NCBI RefSeq assembly: GCF_034522235.1
Contig: NZ_JAXHLN010000002.1
Span: forward strand, 372,896-436,895
Source of the DNA: Thiohalophilus sp.
GTDB taxonomy: Bacteria > Pseudomonadota > Gammaproteobacteria > UBA6429 > Thiohalophilaceae
Length of the DNA: 64,000 bases
Direction of reading: 5' to 3'
Position numbers and translations under genes: made by a program. Positions 25,206 to 34,629 of the stretch are shown piece after piece (position 1 is the first letter of the stretch; each line of letters begins with the position of its first letter). Below the pieces are notes generated by a model, which was not told where the DNA came from, ran no database searches, and saw only the letters and a program-made list of their open reading frames with translations.

Positions 25206-25363
25206 ATATCGGAGGATTCGCGGACATCCACCAGCAGCATCTCTTCGCCGTTATCCATTTTTGTCTGCAACGCATCGGCCGAGCATTCCGGGATACAGGA
25301 CCTGGCCGCTTTGACAAAGTCCATCAGACCAACGGGTTGCTCGGGCTTGAAGGTGTTATACAT
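25145..25363 (-). pseudogene. Truncated second rhodanese gene
   Basis: Starting at the ATG at 25361-25363 with ribosome site GGAGAG, the first 50 codons read like an intact rhodanese N-terminus (MDFVKAARSCIPECSADALQ, then LLVDVRESSDI). Similarity stops near 25208, almost exactly where the convergent rhodanese gene ends, and the following 20 codons are antisense to that gene. The active-site Cys loop is missing, so no activity is expected. A deletion that removed its 3' two thirds is the simplest explanation. Confidence 0.7.
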
Positions 25364-25575
25364 GAATCTCTCCTGCATAGTTATTAGACAGCATTTTCCG
25401 GCCAGCGATGAGCTGCCGGGCGGGGGCATTATTGTAATGATTCAGAATATTATTCCAAGCGGCTAAGGTCCCGGCAGTCCAGGGCTTTGTGGCCAGTGGG
25501 ACGAACTGAATTACCTGATCCAGAAGATGGAAATATGGCATAATCGCGCTGAAATTGATTTAATTCCCGCGAAAT

Positions 25576-26571
25576 ATGACTCCGGTAAAGGATACCCGCG
25601 TGCCTGAACCTGCCACACAACTGCTTTCTGTCATCGTGCCCGCCTACAACGAGCAGGAGGTACTGCCCGAATTCCATCGTCGGCTGTGCGCTGTTCTTGA
25701 CACAGTGCCGATGGCGGCGGAGATCATCTACGTCAATGACGGTAGTCAAGATGAAACGTTGGCAGAGTTACAGCGCTTGCGTGAGCAGGATGCGCGGGTG
25801 GCCGTGCTGGATCTGAGCCGCAATTTTGGCAAGGAGATAGCACTGAGTGCCGGTCTGCAGCATGCCGGCGGTGATGTTGTGGTGGTTATCGACGCGGATT
25901 TGCAGGATCCCCCTGAACTGATTCCCGAATTTATTACTCAGTGGCAGGCAGGCTATGATGTGGTGTATGCCCAGCGTACCCGGCGGGAAGGCGAAACCTG
26001 GATCAAAAAAGCCACGGCCAGTGCATTCTATCGCCTCATGCAGCGTATTGGGCATGTGAAACTGCCGCAGGATACTGGAGATTTTCGGCTATTGAGCCGC
26101 CGGGCGGTGGAGGCACTCAACACCCTGAGTGAACAGCACCGCTTTATGAAAGGCTTGTTTGCCTGGATCGGGTTTCACCAGAAGGCGATACCGTATGAGC
26201 GGGATGCCCGCTTTGCCGGAGATACCAAATGGAACTACTGGAAGCTGTGGAACTTCGCCATCGAGGGCATTACCTCGTTTACTATCGCGCCGCTAAAATT
26301 TGCCACCTACCTTGGCTTGCTGACTGCGCTGGGTGCATTCATTTTCGGCATCTATACCATTGTTAAAACCCTGATCTTCGGCAACCCGGTACCCGGTTAT
26401 CCCTCGATTATCGTTATCATGCTGTTTCTGGGGGGTGTGCAGTTGATGGCGATTGGTGTGCTGGGCGAATACATCGGGCGCATTTTTACCGAGAGCAAAC
26501 GTCGGCCCCTGTACTTTCTGAATGAGTATCTGCCCCCCCGGGCGAGTGATAACAAAAGCGATCAGGGATAA
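25576..26571 (+). CDS. Family 2 glycosyltransferase of the polyprenyl-phosphate type (GtrB/DPM1-like)
   Basis: The 331-residue protein has an N-terminal GT-A domain with VIVPAYNEQEVLPEF and VNDGSQDETL, and the metal-binding DADLQDPPELI motif. Two C-terminal membrane helices follow (about 235-260 and 270-300), the last with GVLGEYIGRIFTESKRRPLY. This is the layout of GtrB, ArnC and related enzymes that move a sugar from a nucleotide donor to undecaprenyl phosphate on the cytoplasmic face. It lies 8 bases before a GtrA gene and then a GT-C protein, forming a three-gene glycosyl-transfer operon. Confidence 0.92.
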   Translation: MTPVKDTRVPEPATQLLSVIVPAYNEQEVLPEFHRRLCAVLDTVPMAAEIIYVNDGSQDETLAELQRLREQDARVAVLDLSRNFGKEIALSAGLQHAGGDVVVVIDADLQDPPELIPEFITQWQAGYDVVYAQRTRREGETWIKKATASAFYRLMQRIGHVKLPQDTGDFRLLSRRAVEALNTLSEQHRFMKGLFAWIGFHQKAIPYERDARFAGDTKWNYWKLWNFAIEGITSFTIAPLKFATYLGLLTALGAFIFGIYTIVKTLIFGNPVPGYPSIIVIMLFLGGVQLMAIGVLGEYIGRIFTESKRRPLYFLNEYLPPRASDNKSDQG

Positions 26572-26579
26572 CAGTTACT

Positions 26580-26981
26580 ATGCCTGAGATGCGGACTGTA
26601 CGGCAATTTCTGGCGTTCACTGGTGTGGGGGCCGTCGGTACGGCCGGGCATTATCTGACCCTGATACTCCTTGTCGAAGCCCTGCAGTGGGATCCGGTTC
26701 TGTCGACCAGCCTGGGGTTTGTTGTCGGTGCCCTGATCAATTACATCCTCAACTATAAATATACATTTTCCAGTAACAAGTCTCACCACGAAACCCTGTT
26801 CCGGTTTCTGCTCGTAGCCGTGTTCGGCGCGTTGATCAACAGTGGCATTATGTATCTCGGTACAACGCTCTGGTCGGTTAACTATCTGTTGACGCAGATT
26901 GTCGCCACGGGGGTTGTTCTGATTCAAAACTTTACCCTTAACAAACTCTGGACCTTTGCCGAGCGTGAGGGTCTTTCATGA
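26580..26981 (+). CDS. GtrA-family membrane protein, probable lipid-linked sugar flippase
   Basis: The 133 residues form four hydrophobic helices with the GtrA signature: RQFLAFTGVGAVGTAGHYLTL split around the first helix and GFVVGALINYILNYKYTF at the second. GtrA proteins are thought to flip undecaprenyl-phosphate sugars across the inner membrane. Its stop overlaps the start of the next gene by four bases (ATGA). Between a GtrB-like and a GT-C-like gene, it should hand the lipid-linked sugar to the periplasmic transferase. Confidence 0.9.
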   Translation: MPEMRTVRQFLAFTGVGAVGTAGHYLTLILLVEALQWDPVLSTSLGFVVGALINYILNYKYTFSSNKSHHETLFRFLLVAVFGALINSGIMYLGTTLWSVNYLLTQIVATGVVLIQNFTLNKLWTFAEREGLS

Positions 26982-28579
26982 TGGCGCTGATAACCACCCG
27001 GGTACGTCAATGGAGTACCTGTCTGTCGCAGGCAGATACTGTGTGTTATCGCAATACGTTGCTGCTGATTCTTTTGACGGGATTGGGTCTGCGTCTGGCG
27101 GCGATTTATTTCGCCCAGGGCTATCACCATTTTATGGTGAATGATGAGGTCAGTGCCCTGGGGCAGGTTCTGGCCCTGCTCGCCGGCGACGAACAGGCGT
27201 TCTATCTCGCCCAGCCCTCGCTCAACGACGGTAAGTTACCGGGGCCGTTGTGGACCCTGTTCGGCGTATTGCTGTTCAAGCTGGGTGGCGAGTCGGCGCA
27301 AGGCGTCCTCTACGGAATGGCCATCATCAACAGCGTGACGGTTTTCTTTATCTATTTGCTGGCCAGACGGTTTTTTACCCCGGGGCTGGCACTGGCCAGC
27401 GCGGCAATCTACGCACTGGCCCCCTGGACCGTGTACTACTCCTACGGTCTGTACAATCCGGTGCCGCTGGATCTCATTGGTGTGCTGTTGTTTCTCGCCC
27501 TGTGGCAGACCCTCAACCGGGAACGCTCCCGGCAGGTTTTCTGGGTTTTTTTCTTCAGCGCGGTGATTCCCCAGTTTCATATGATCGGGGTTTTTGTCTT
27601 CCCGGCGATTTTGCTGGTACTGCTGTTGTCTGCAAAACCGTTGAACTGGCGCTGGCTGCTCGCCGGCGTGATTGCGGGAGGGTTGCTCTATCTGCCCTAT
27701 CTGATTGGCGATATGCAGAACGATTGGCAGAATCTGCGCGCCATGGCTGGCGGCGGTGAAGCAGGTGAGTATTCGGCCAGTGTGTTGAAAATTATTACGG
27801 CCCCGGCGACGGTGCTCTCCAGCGTGCCGGCGGGCTGGAGCGGAGACGGGCTGACGCCGTTCAAAGCCTTCGGCAACCAATGGTTCGGCCATTTTACCGT
27901 GCTGGCTGTGCTGGCAAGCTGGACGCTGTTGCACAGTTTTGTGTTTTTGTTTCATATTGTGCGACGGACGGTGGCGACTCTCTGGCAACGCCGGGGCCGA
28001 TTAAAGGACGCGATGCAAGTTGATACGCCGGTGATGTTTGTCGGCCTGCTGGTTCTGATCCCGCTGCTGCTGTTCCTGTTGACCGGGCGTAATTTCTCCA
28101 CCCGTTACACCATTGTCCTGTTTCCGCTGCTGTTTCTGCTGCCGGGCCTGTTTTTGCAGAGCCTACGTCGGCCCGCAGTTGTAAAATACTGGTCTATCAG
28201 CCTGGTGATTATCGGTGTGTTCAATCTGTATCTCTTGGGCAGCTACTATGTCCATCAGCAGCAGCGGTTTGCCGCCGCCGAGTCATTTATGCCCAGCTTC
28301 AATACCCTGGCGTCAATCCGGCAAACTTTGCAACAAGAAGCCGGCGTCGACCGGGCGGTTGACGTCGTACTGTCGCCGCAACTTCCCGAGGAGCTTCCTC
28401 ACTTTGACTACAAACTGATAGCCACTATCCGTCAGTATGTGCAAATCTGGCGTGAATACCGCGAACCGGAAAATACTGCTCCGGCAGTGACGTATATGGT
28501 CAGTCTCGAAGACAAAGAGGTAACCGGCGAGGAAGTTTATAGTAACGGCGGGATTGTGATCATTCGCGCGAATAAGTAG
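26978..28579 (+). CDS. GT-C family membrane glycosyltransferase (ArnT/PMT-like)
   Basis: The 533-residue polytopic protein has about eleven hydrophobic helices. The first periplasmic loop holds the expected acidic site (HHFMVNDEVSALGQ). GT-C enzymes use lipid-phosphate sugars to glycosylate lipids, glycans or proteins in the periplasm. A soluble C-terminal part begins near residue 425. The start overlaps gtrA, so this is the last gene of the GtrB-GtrA-transferase operon. The acceptor cannot be told; lipid A, O-antigen or an outer-membrane protein are possible. Confidence 0.85.
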   Translation: MMALITTRVRQWSTCLSQADTVCYRNTLLLILLTGLGLRLAAIYFAQGYHHFMVNDEVSALGQVLALLAGDEQAFYLAQPSLNDGKLPGPLWTLFGVLLFKLGGESAQGVLYGMAIINSVTVFFIYLLARRFFTPGLALASAAIYALAPWTVYYSYGLYNPVPLDLIGVLLFLALWQTLNRERSRQVFWVFFFSAVIPQFHMIGVFVFPAILLVLLLSAKPLNWRWLLAGVIAGGLLYLPYLIGDMQNDWQNLRAMAGGGEAGEYSASVLKIITAPATVLSSVPAGWSGDGLTPFKAFGNQWFGHFTVLAVLASWTLLHSFVFLFHIVRRTVATLWQRRGRLKDAMQVDTPVMFVGLLVLIPLLLFLLTGRNFSTRYTIVLFPLLFLLPGLFLQSLRRPAVVKYWSISLVIIGVFNLYLLGSYYVHQQQRFAAAESFMPSFNTLASIRQTLQQEAGVDRAVDVVLSPQLPEELPHFDYKLIATIRQYVQIWREYREPENTAPAVTYMVSLEDKEVTGEEVYSNGGIVIIRANK

Positions 28580-28653
28580 CCTGCTATTTAGATAGCTGTT
28601 CATGTTAATATTGTGAGCAGTAACAATCAACCGAGTATTCGCTAGAATCTGTT

Positions 28654-29043
28654 ATGAGCCAGAAAGTTGTTTATTCCATTATCGAATCCCCGGGACACCC
28701 GGACTTTTCTGCGCTGTATAGCCGCCTCGGCTGGCAAGAGGTTCGGCTTCCCTCTATGCGCAAGGCGATCAGCCAGTTGCACAAGCAGCCACCGGACGTC
28801 GTGGTCGCCGAGTTTTTCTACGGTTATGGTAATAACTATGCGGGAATCAACATCAGTAACCTGGATGTGTTTCTGCACAGCTTATTGAAGTATGCCCCGC
28901 AGGCCCGGGTGGTTGTCATGGTGGAGAAAACCGAACGTCAGTATGTCGATAAGCTGGCGGAGCTGTTTGAGCTGGAAGCGATACTCGTTCAGCCGGTCAG
29001 CGAGGCACAAATGTGGGAGGTGCTGGTAAAACCGGAAAGTTGA
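28654..29043 (+). CDS. Uncharacterised protein with receiver-like fold features
   Basis: The 129-residue cytoplasmic protein is not one I can name. The alternating strands and helices (PPDVVVAEFFYGYG, then LLKYAPQARVVVMVEKTE and ELEAILVQPVSEAQMWEVL) suggest a CheY-like fold, but the phospho-acceptor Asp and the N-terminal acidic pocket are not present. It could be a degenerate receiver or a small regulatory protein. It follows the glycosyl-transfer operon after 75 bases and is probably transcribed separately or by read-through. Confidence 0.6.
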   Translation: MSQKVVYSIIESPGHPDFSALYSRLGWQEVRLPSMRKAISQLHKQPPDVVVAEFFYGYGNNYAGINISNLDVFLHSLLKYAPQARVVVMVEKTERQYVDKLAELFELEAILVQPVSEAQMWEVLVKPES

Positions 29044-29105
29044 ATTCCACACGCCGTTGATAATGGTTCAACAGGCGATTGTCACTTCGATATATCAACC
29101 AACGA

Positions 29106-29173
29106 GCCACCGAAGACACCGAAAGCACTGACGATAAGTTATCTGCGGTATTATCTTGGTCTTTTCGGTGGTT
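29106..29173. repeat. Imperfect inverted repeat of the CCGAAGACACCGAAA type
   Basis: GCCACCGAAGACACCGAAAG at 29106-29125 is partly matched by the inverse CTTTTCGGTGGTT at 29161-29173 across about 35 bases. The unit resembles the arms at 6776 and 41657. It lies in the 190-base spacer between convergent genes. Confidence 0.55.
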
Positions 29174-29229
29174 ACATCTGGCCCCTTACGCCGTGGGCAG
29201 GCACGAAATGACATGTGTCTGTTCAGGCA

Positions 29230-29877
29230 TTAGTCTGCCAGCATGTCGTCCCGCTGGCGGAACCAGCCGGTGATGCTATAGCGCTCCCGCCCGGCGGGCA
29301 GTACTTCATGATAGAAGCGGTCGCTGAGAAACGTCACCAGTCGGCCCGCATAGGGATAAATATCCTGATACGACCCCAGCTTGTCGTTATCCAGATACAG
29401 GCGCAGGGCACCACCGTCGTTCATAGTCCAGTTCTCGTTCAGGTACAAAACCGCGCTGACCCGGCGGGTGCCCATATCCCGGAACTGATCGAGATGTCGC
29501 TGATACCGGGCGCCGGGGGGATAGACTGCCATATGCCCTTCGAAGTTGAACAGCCCCAGCAGTAGCTCCTGGTTGAGTTTGAGGCGCAGATTCTCCAGCG
29601 TGGCGAGATACCTTCGCTGCGCCGGGGAGCATGCCATCGGCTCCAGCCACAGAACCTTGTCATTACGGATCGTCGGCTGCAGTTCCCGGTTCTCGCCCCG
29701 GCCCACCCCGGCATGGCGGAAGCAGCCGCTTTGCCAAACCTGGACCATCTCCTCACGAAGCGTTCTGAACTGTCCGCCGGGCAGATAATTGTCCACCACC
29801 GCATAGCCGTTTGTGACCAGTTGGCGGGCAATAATGGATTCACTTGAAACAAAATGCGCCTGGTACTGGACTGTCAA
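29230..29877 (-). CDS. 2-oxoglutarate/Fe(II) dioxygenase, prolyl-4-hydroxylase type
   Basis: The 215-residue protein has the double-stranded beta-helix signature of P4H-like oxygenases: RHLDQFRD (His128 and Asp130 as iron ligands), VLYLNENW, DGGALRLYL, and FYHEVLPAGRERYSITGWF with His190 as third ligand and Arg199 for 2-oxoglutarate. Members hydroxylate proline or related residues on proteins such as EF-Tu or ribosomal targets; EF-Tu hydroxylation by a Pseudomonas P4H is the best-known bacterial case. No substrate gene is obvious nearby. Confidence 0.88.
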   Translation of the reverse strand: MTVQYQAHFVSSESIIARQLVTNGYAVVDNYLPGGQFRTLREEMVQVWQSGCFRHAGVGRGENRELQPTIRNDKVLWLEPMACSPAQRRYLATLENLRLKLNQELLLGLFNFEGHMAVYPPGARYQRHLDQFRDMGTRRVSAVLYLNENWTMNDGGALRLYLDNDKLGSYQDIYPYAGRLVTFLSDRFYHEVLPAGRERYSITGWFRQRDDMLAD

Positions 29878-30155
29878 GATTGTCGCCTCTGCTGAAAATG
29901 CCCTGCTGAACCAGTGAATGACTTACCTTACCACCAGGCAGGTGGGTGCCTGATCGGATACGGTCTTACTGCACACAGAATTAGGTCAGATGATCTCAGG
30001 GTGGTAAGGATGGATTATTGTTTGAGCTACAGGAGAATGTCTACTGTTTTTCTTCTAGAGCGACGCCGAAATATGGCCGGCATGCGGAGGACCGGCAGGG
30101 TCGCCATCGACCCCCCCGCCAGGTTCGAGCCACTATCGGGTCAACGACGCCGGCT

Positions 30156-33100
30156 TCAGTTCTGTTGGGCGTGAGCCGAGTGATCCCGTGCCAGCAGCAT
30201 GTAAACGGCGGGCAGGATAAATAGCGTAAACAGGGTACCGATCCCCAGCCCGGCGGCCACGGTCATGCCGATATGGCTGCGACTGACCGCGCCCGGGCCG
30301 GTGGCGATTAACAGGGGGACCATGGCGACGATCAGCGCGACAGAGGTCATGATGATGGGACGCAGGCGGATAGTCGCGGCCTGTTCCACCGCCTTGCGTC
30401 GGCTCAGCCCCTCTTTGATCTGCAGCTTGTTGGCGAACTCGACGATCAAGATACCGTTTTTGGCCACCACGCCAATCAGGGTGATCAATCCGACCCAGGT
30501 GTAAATATTCATCGAGGCGTCGGCCACGCCGAGCATGATGAAGACCAGGGCGCCGGCGGTGGAGACGGGCACGGAGACCAGGATGATAAGCGGATCGCGC
30601 CAGCTTTCGAACTGGGCGGCGAGTACCAGGTAGATGACCAGCATTGCCAGGAAGAAGGTCAGCATCAGGCTTCCGCCTTCCGCGGCGTACTGGCGCGACT
30701 CGCCAAGATAGTTGTAATCAAAGCCCTGGGGCAGCAGTTTGCTGGCCTGGGATTCGAGAAAGTCCAGGGCCTGGCCCATGGTGACGCCCGGGGCCAGGTT
30801 GCCCTGAATAACCAGCGAATTGAGTTGCTGGAACTGGGTACGGCTCGAGGGCTCGACCGTGCGCTTGAGGCTGGCGATGCTCGACAGGGGAACCTGTTCG
30901 CCGCTGGCGGTTGGCAGGTAATAATCTTTGAGCATTTCGACATCCAGGCGAAATTCCCGTTCCACCTGCGGGATAACCCGGTAACTGCGACCATCCATGC
31001 TGAAGCGGTTGACATAGCCGCCGCCCAGCAGGGTGCCGAGATTGCGGCCGATATCGCGCATGCTGATCCCCAGATCGGCGGCGCGATCCCGATCGATCTG
31101 AATACTGACTGTGGGCCGGTCCAGCTCGATGGATTTCATCAGAAACAGGAAATTGCCGCTTTGCATACCCCGGGCGATGATCTGGTCCGCCAGATTGACC
31201 ATCTCGTCATAACTCTGATCGGAGGTCAGCACAAACTGGACCGGCAGACCGCGACTGGCACCGGGGATACTGGGACGGGGAAAGACCCCGATCTGATAAC
31301 CGGCAACCTGGTTCAGTTGTGCATTGAGTTGCGGCTTGATTTGCATTTGCGAGCGCTCACGCTGATCCTGCGGCGCCATCTTGAAACCACCGAACACTGA
31401 GTCCTGGGTGCGGCCGAGAATAAAAAAGCTGTCGGTGTATTCGGGGAAGGTTTCGAAGATTTTCTGGATCTGGTTCGAATAGGCCTTGTGGTAATCCAGC
31501 GTGGCAGTGCGCGGACCGGTGCCGTTGAAAAACAGGATACTCTGGTCTTCGGTGGGCGCCAGCTCATGCTTGCTTTCGATAAACATGAAGATATTCGAGG
31601 CGAAGATGACGGCTCCGACCAGAACAGAAACCCAGACCGTATCCAGCGAACTGTTCAACAGCCGGTGATAGTGGTGGGACAGCCAGTTGAAGAATCTCTC
31701 CACCTGTTGTTCGAACTTGCCCTCACTACCGTGCGGCTTGAGAACCGCGGCCGATAAAACCGGTGAGAGAGTCAGGGCAATGACCCCGGAAATCAGTACC
31801 GCGCCGCTGAGGGTGAAGGCAAACTCGGTAAACAGCGTCCCGGTCAATCCTGTCTGAAAACCGATCGGCGCATACACCGCCAGCAGGGTGGTGGTCATGG
31901 CGATGATCGGCACCGCCAGTTCCCGGGCGCCCTTGAGCGCGGCGTCGAGCTTTTTCTCGCCCTCTTCGATGTGGCGGTGAATGTTTTCCACCACGATGAT
32001 GGCGTCATCCACCACCAGGCCGATGGCCAGCACCATCGACAGCAGGGTCAACAGGTTCAGCGAATAACCCAGCGCCAGCATGACAAAGGCGGCGCCGATC
32101 AGGGACAGGGGCACGGCCACCGCGGGAATGATCGCGGCGCGGAACGAGCCCAGCGTCAGATAAATGACCACCAGTACGATCAGCACGGCCTCGGCGATGG
32201 TTTTGTAGACTTCCTTGATGGAGTTCTTGATGAACTGGCTGGCATCATAGGGGATCTTGACCTGGATCCCCTCGGGCAACTGCTGGCGCAGTTGCGGGAT
32301 CAGGTTATTGACCCGATCGGCGACATCGATCGGATTGGCGCCGGGGGCCGGTTCCACGGCGATGAAGGCGGCCGGAATCCCCTTGTACCAGGCAGTCGAG
32401 TCGTAATTCTCCGCCCCCAGTTCGGTGCGAGCGATGTCCTGCAGGCGCACCAGCGCCCCATTTTCACTACGCACCACCAGCTGGCGAAAATCCTCGGGTT
32501 CGCTGACATCGGTGGTGGCGGTCAGGTTCATGGCCACGTACTTGCCCTTGGTGGAGCCGATCCCGGCCAGGTAGTTGTTGGCACGCAGCACTTCGGCAAC
32601 CTGTTCGGCACTGACGCCCTGGGCGGCCATGCGATCGGGATCCAGCCAGATGCGCATGGCGAACTGTTCGCCGAACAGGCGCGCCTTGGCGACCCCGGCC
32701 AGTGCCTGGATCTGCGGCTGGGTGACCCGCAGCACGTAATCGGTGATATGCGAGCGGGGCAGCGTATCGCTGAAGAAGGCGACATACATCAGCGCCGTGG
32801 AATCCCCGGTACTCGAATCGATGACCGGATCCTCCACGTCGGCCGGCAGCACATTGCGCTTGCTGGCCACCTTGGCCTGGATTTCCGACACCGCCGCATT
32901 GGGGTCGTAGTCCAGCTCCATATAGACTTCGATGGTCGATTGTCCCTGAGCACTGGTTGAAGTGATGTAGTCGATGCCGTTGGCTTCCGCCACGGCCTGT
33001 TGCAGGGGGGTGGTGACAAAACCCTTGACCAGCTCGGAACTGGCGCCGGGATAGACCGTGGTAATGGTCACCACGGTATTTTTCATTTCCGGATACTGGC

Positions 33101-33203
33101 GTACTTCCAGTATGCCGAGCGAGCGTAATCCGATCAGCAGAATCAACAAACTGACGACCGTCGCCAGAACCGGACGGTGGATGAAAATATCGGTGAACTT
33201 CAT
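30156..33203 (-). CDS. RND efflux permease, second system
   Basis: The 1,015-residue AcrB-type pump starts MKFTDIFIHRPVLATVV. It has two periplasmic loops and twelve expected helices. The proton-relay motif GLVVDDAIIVVENIH keeps both Asp residues, unlike the first pump at 1623. The N-terminal third resembles the MexI/MuxB-like branch of HAE-1 pumps. Its start codon overlaps the adaptor's stop by four bases. No outer-membrane channel gene accompanies it. The substrate is unknown. Confidence 0.94.
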   Translation of the reverse strand: MKFTDIFIHRPVLATVVSLLILLIGLRSLGILEVRQYPEMKNTVVTITTVYPGASSELVKGFVTTPLQQAVAEANGIDYITSTSAQGQSTIEVYMELDYDPNAAVSEIQAKVASKRNVLPADVEDPVIDSSTGDSTALMYVAFFSDTLPRSHITDYVLRVTQPQIQALAGVAKARLFGEQFAMRIWLDPDRMAAQGVSAEQVAEVLRANNYLAGIGSTKGKYVAMNLTATTDVSEPEDFRQLVVRSENGALVRLQDIARTELGAENYDSTAWYKGIPAAFIAVEPAPGANPIDVADRVNNLIPQLRQQLPEGIQVKIPYDASQFIKNSIKEVYKTIAEAVLIVLVVIYLTLGSFRAAIIPAVAVPLSLIGAAFVMLALGYSLNLLTLLSMVLAIGLVVDDAIIVVENIHRHIEEGEKKLDAALKGARELAVPIIAMTTTLLAVYAPIGFQTGLTGTLFTEFAFTLSGAVLISGVIALTLSPVLSAAVLKPHGSEGKFEQQVERFFNWLSHHYHRLLNSSLDTVWVSVLVGAVIFASNIFMFIESKHELAPTEDQSILFFNGTGPRTATLDYHKAYSNQIQKIFETFPEYTDSFFILGRTQDSVFGGFKMAPQDQRERSQMQIKPQLNAQLNQVAGYQIGVFPRPSIPGASRGLPVQFVLTSDQSYDEMVNLADQIIARGMQSGNFLFLMKSIELDRPTVSIQIDRDRAADLGISMRDIGRNLGTLLGGGYVNRFSMDGRSYRVIPQVEREFRLDVEMLKDYYLPTASGEQVPLSSIASLKRTVEPSSRTQFQQLNSLVIQGNLAPGVTMGQALDFLESQASKLLPQGFDYNYLGESRQYAAEGGSLMLTFFLAMLVIYLVLAAQFESWRDPLIILVSVPVSTAGALVFIMLGVADASMNIYTWVGLITLIGVVAKNGILIVEFANKLQIKEGLSRRKAVEQAATIRLRPIIMTSVALIVAMVPLLIATGPGAVSRSHIGMTVAAGLGIGTLFTLFILPAVYMLLARDHSAHAQQN

Positions 33204-34306
33204 TCGGTGTCGACCTTGTCGTCGTCCAGTTCGATACTGTTATCGATTTTTACCGGCATGCCGTCACGCAGTTTGACCAGACCGGCCCGGACCACTTGTT
33301 GACCGGCTTTGAGGCCGTTAATTTCGATGCGGCCGTTGCGCGATTCACCTGTATCGACCTGCTGGCGTTTGACGGTCGATTGACCTTCGTCGTTTTTCTC
33401 AATGAGATAGACAAAGTCGCCATAGGTGTTGTAACTGATCGCGGTACGGGGAAGGGTCAGCACGGTTTTTTCCTCGGGCGACAGCGTCTTGACCTTGGCA
33501 AACATCCCGGGCTGGAGCTGGCCTTCGGGGTTATCCAGTGTAGCGCGCAATTTGACAGTCCGGGTGCCGGCGTCGATACCCGAATCGATCGCAGTGATTT
33601 TGCCGCTGAATGTTTCCCCGGGGACGGCATCGACCCGGATACGAATATTCTGTCCGGTTGCCAGGCGCGGCAAATAACGTTCCGGAAGGGTATAGTCGAC
33701 GTAAATCGGATCCAGCGCCTGCAGCAGGACAATGGGCTGTCCCGGTTCCAGATACTGACCGATATTCACCTGACGAATGCCCAGCCGTCCGCTGAACGGC
33801 GCGCGAATGGCCTTGCGGCGGATTGTGGCCTCCTGCTGTTTAACCCGCGCGGTGGCGGCATCGAAGCTGGCCCGGGCCTCGTCGTACTCCGAACGGGACA
33901 TCACCTGGCGTTTGAGCAGATCCTGGGCCCGCTTGAACTTGATCTCGGCCAGTCGGCGCTCGGCGCGCAGGGCCTCCAATGCGGCCTGATCGATCGAGTC
34001 ATCCAGTTGTAACAACACCTCACCCTGTTCTGTCCAGGTGCCGGATTCAAACTGAATCTTGCTGACCAGCCCGGCGACTTCGGTGGTAACGGCCGTGCCA
34101 TGGATGGCGACCAGGGAACCCACCGAATCGAGCATGGGGCGCCAGCGTTCTTCACGTACTTCAGTGGAAGCGATGGTAGCCGGGGGACGCGGCTGGGCCA
34201 TCTGTGCGGCCTGTTGCTGGTTTTGCCAGAATTTGATGCCAAAGATGGCGGCCATAAACAGAGCAAGCAGCAAGATGGCCAGTATCAGACGTTTACGCAT
34301 AATCAT
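33200..34306 (-). CDS. RND efflux periplasmic adaptor, second system
   Basis: The 368-residue adaptor has an N-terminal anchor (LILAILLLALFMAAIFGIKFW) and the lipoyl motif VAGLVSKIQFESGTWTEQGEVLLQ. A short coiled-coil hairpin with the typical QVMSRSEYDEARASFDAA turn follows, then the second lipoyl half (IRAPFSGRLGIRQVNIGQYL) and a C-terminal barrel. It links the inner-membrane pump to an outer-membrane channel. It precedes the permease with a four-base overlap on the minus strand. Confidence 0.93.
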   Translation of the reverse strand: MIMRKRLILAILLLALFMAAIFGIKFWQNQQQAAQMAQPRPPATIASTEVREERWRPMLDSVGSLVAIHGTAVTTEVAGLVSKIQFESGTWTEQGEVLLQLDDSIDQAALEALRAERRLAEIKFKRAQDLLKRQVMSRSEYDEARASFDAATARVKQQEATIRRKAIRAPFSGRLGIRQVNIGQYLEPGQPIVLLQALDPIYVDYTLPERYLPRLATGQNIRIRVDAVPGETFSGKITAIDSGIDAGTRTVKLRATLDNPEGQLQPGMFAKVKTLSPEEKTVLTLPRTAISYNTYGDFVYLIEKNDEGQSTVKRQQVDTGESRNGRIEINGLKAGQQVVRAGLVKLRDGMPVKIDNSIELDDDKVDTE

Positions 34307-34629
34307 ATTTCAGTGACATCCGGGTGGTTTCCAGGCGGGCGCCCGGTATAAAAGCCAAAACAGCGCAAATACTAACGAGGTCAGGCGCAAATCTCAATTG
34401 TTGACGAAATCGTGACATTCGCGGCTCCAGACAGCGCGCAGGCAATTATCACTACTTTTGCGGCGGGATCGACAGAAAAACAACCTGATTAGGGGTTTCC
34501 CCCGATACCCGAATGCCTGGCGCCATCGCATAATAGGCCGACGGGAACTCATTCACGGGCGATGGTGAGATTAAAATTAGTATAGGAACCTCCGCACTGC
34601 CAGCGACGAAACCCCGGCTCAGGCCGCTG
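34307..34629. other. Divergent promoter region between efflux adaptor and diguanylate cyclase
   Basis: About 320 bases without a gene. Promoters for both the leftward efflux operon and the rightward cyclase must lie here. I see no strong consensus hexamers and no obvious regulator gene next to the efflux operon. Confidence 0.4.

Noticed and set aside
29926-30009. Inverted repeat CCTTACCACC / GGTGGTAAGG
   Set aside because: The 64-base spacer and short arms make chance likely; no element features are nearby.
30110-30150. tRNA-like GGTTCGAGCC segment
   Set aside because: No acceptor stem, anticodon stem or correct spacing could be found around it.
31971-32960. 329-codon rightward frame inside the second RND permease
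   Set aside because: It is antisense to a confident permease and has shadow-like His/Gly/Asp-rich composition.
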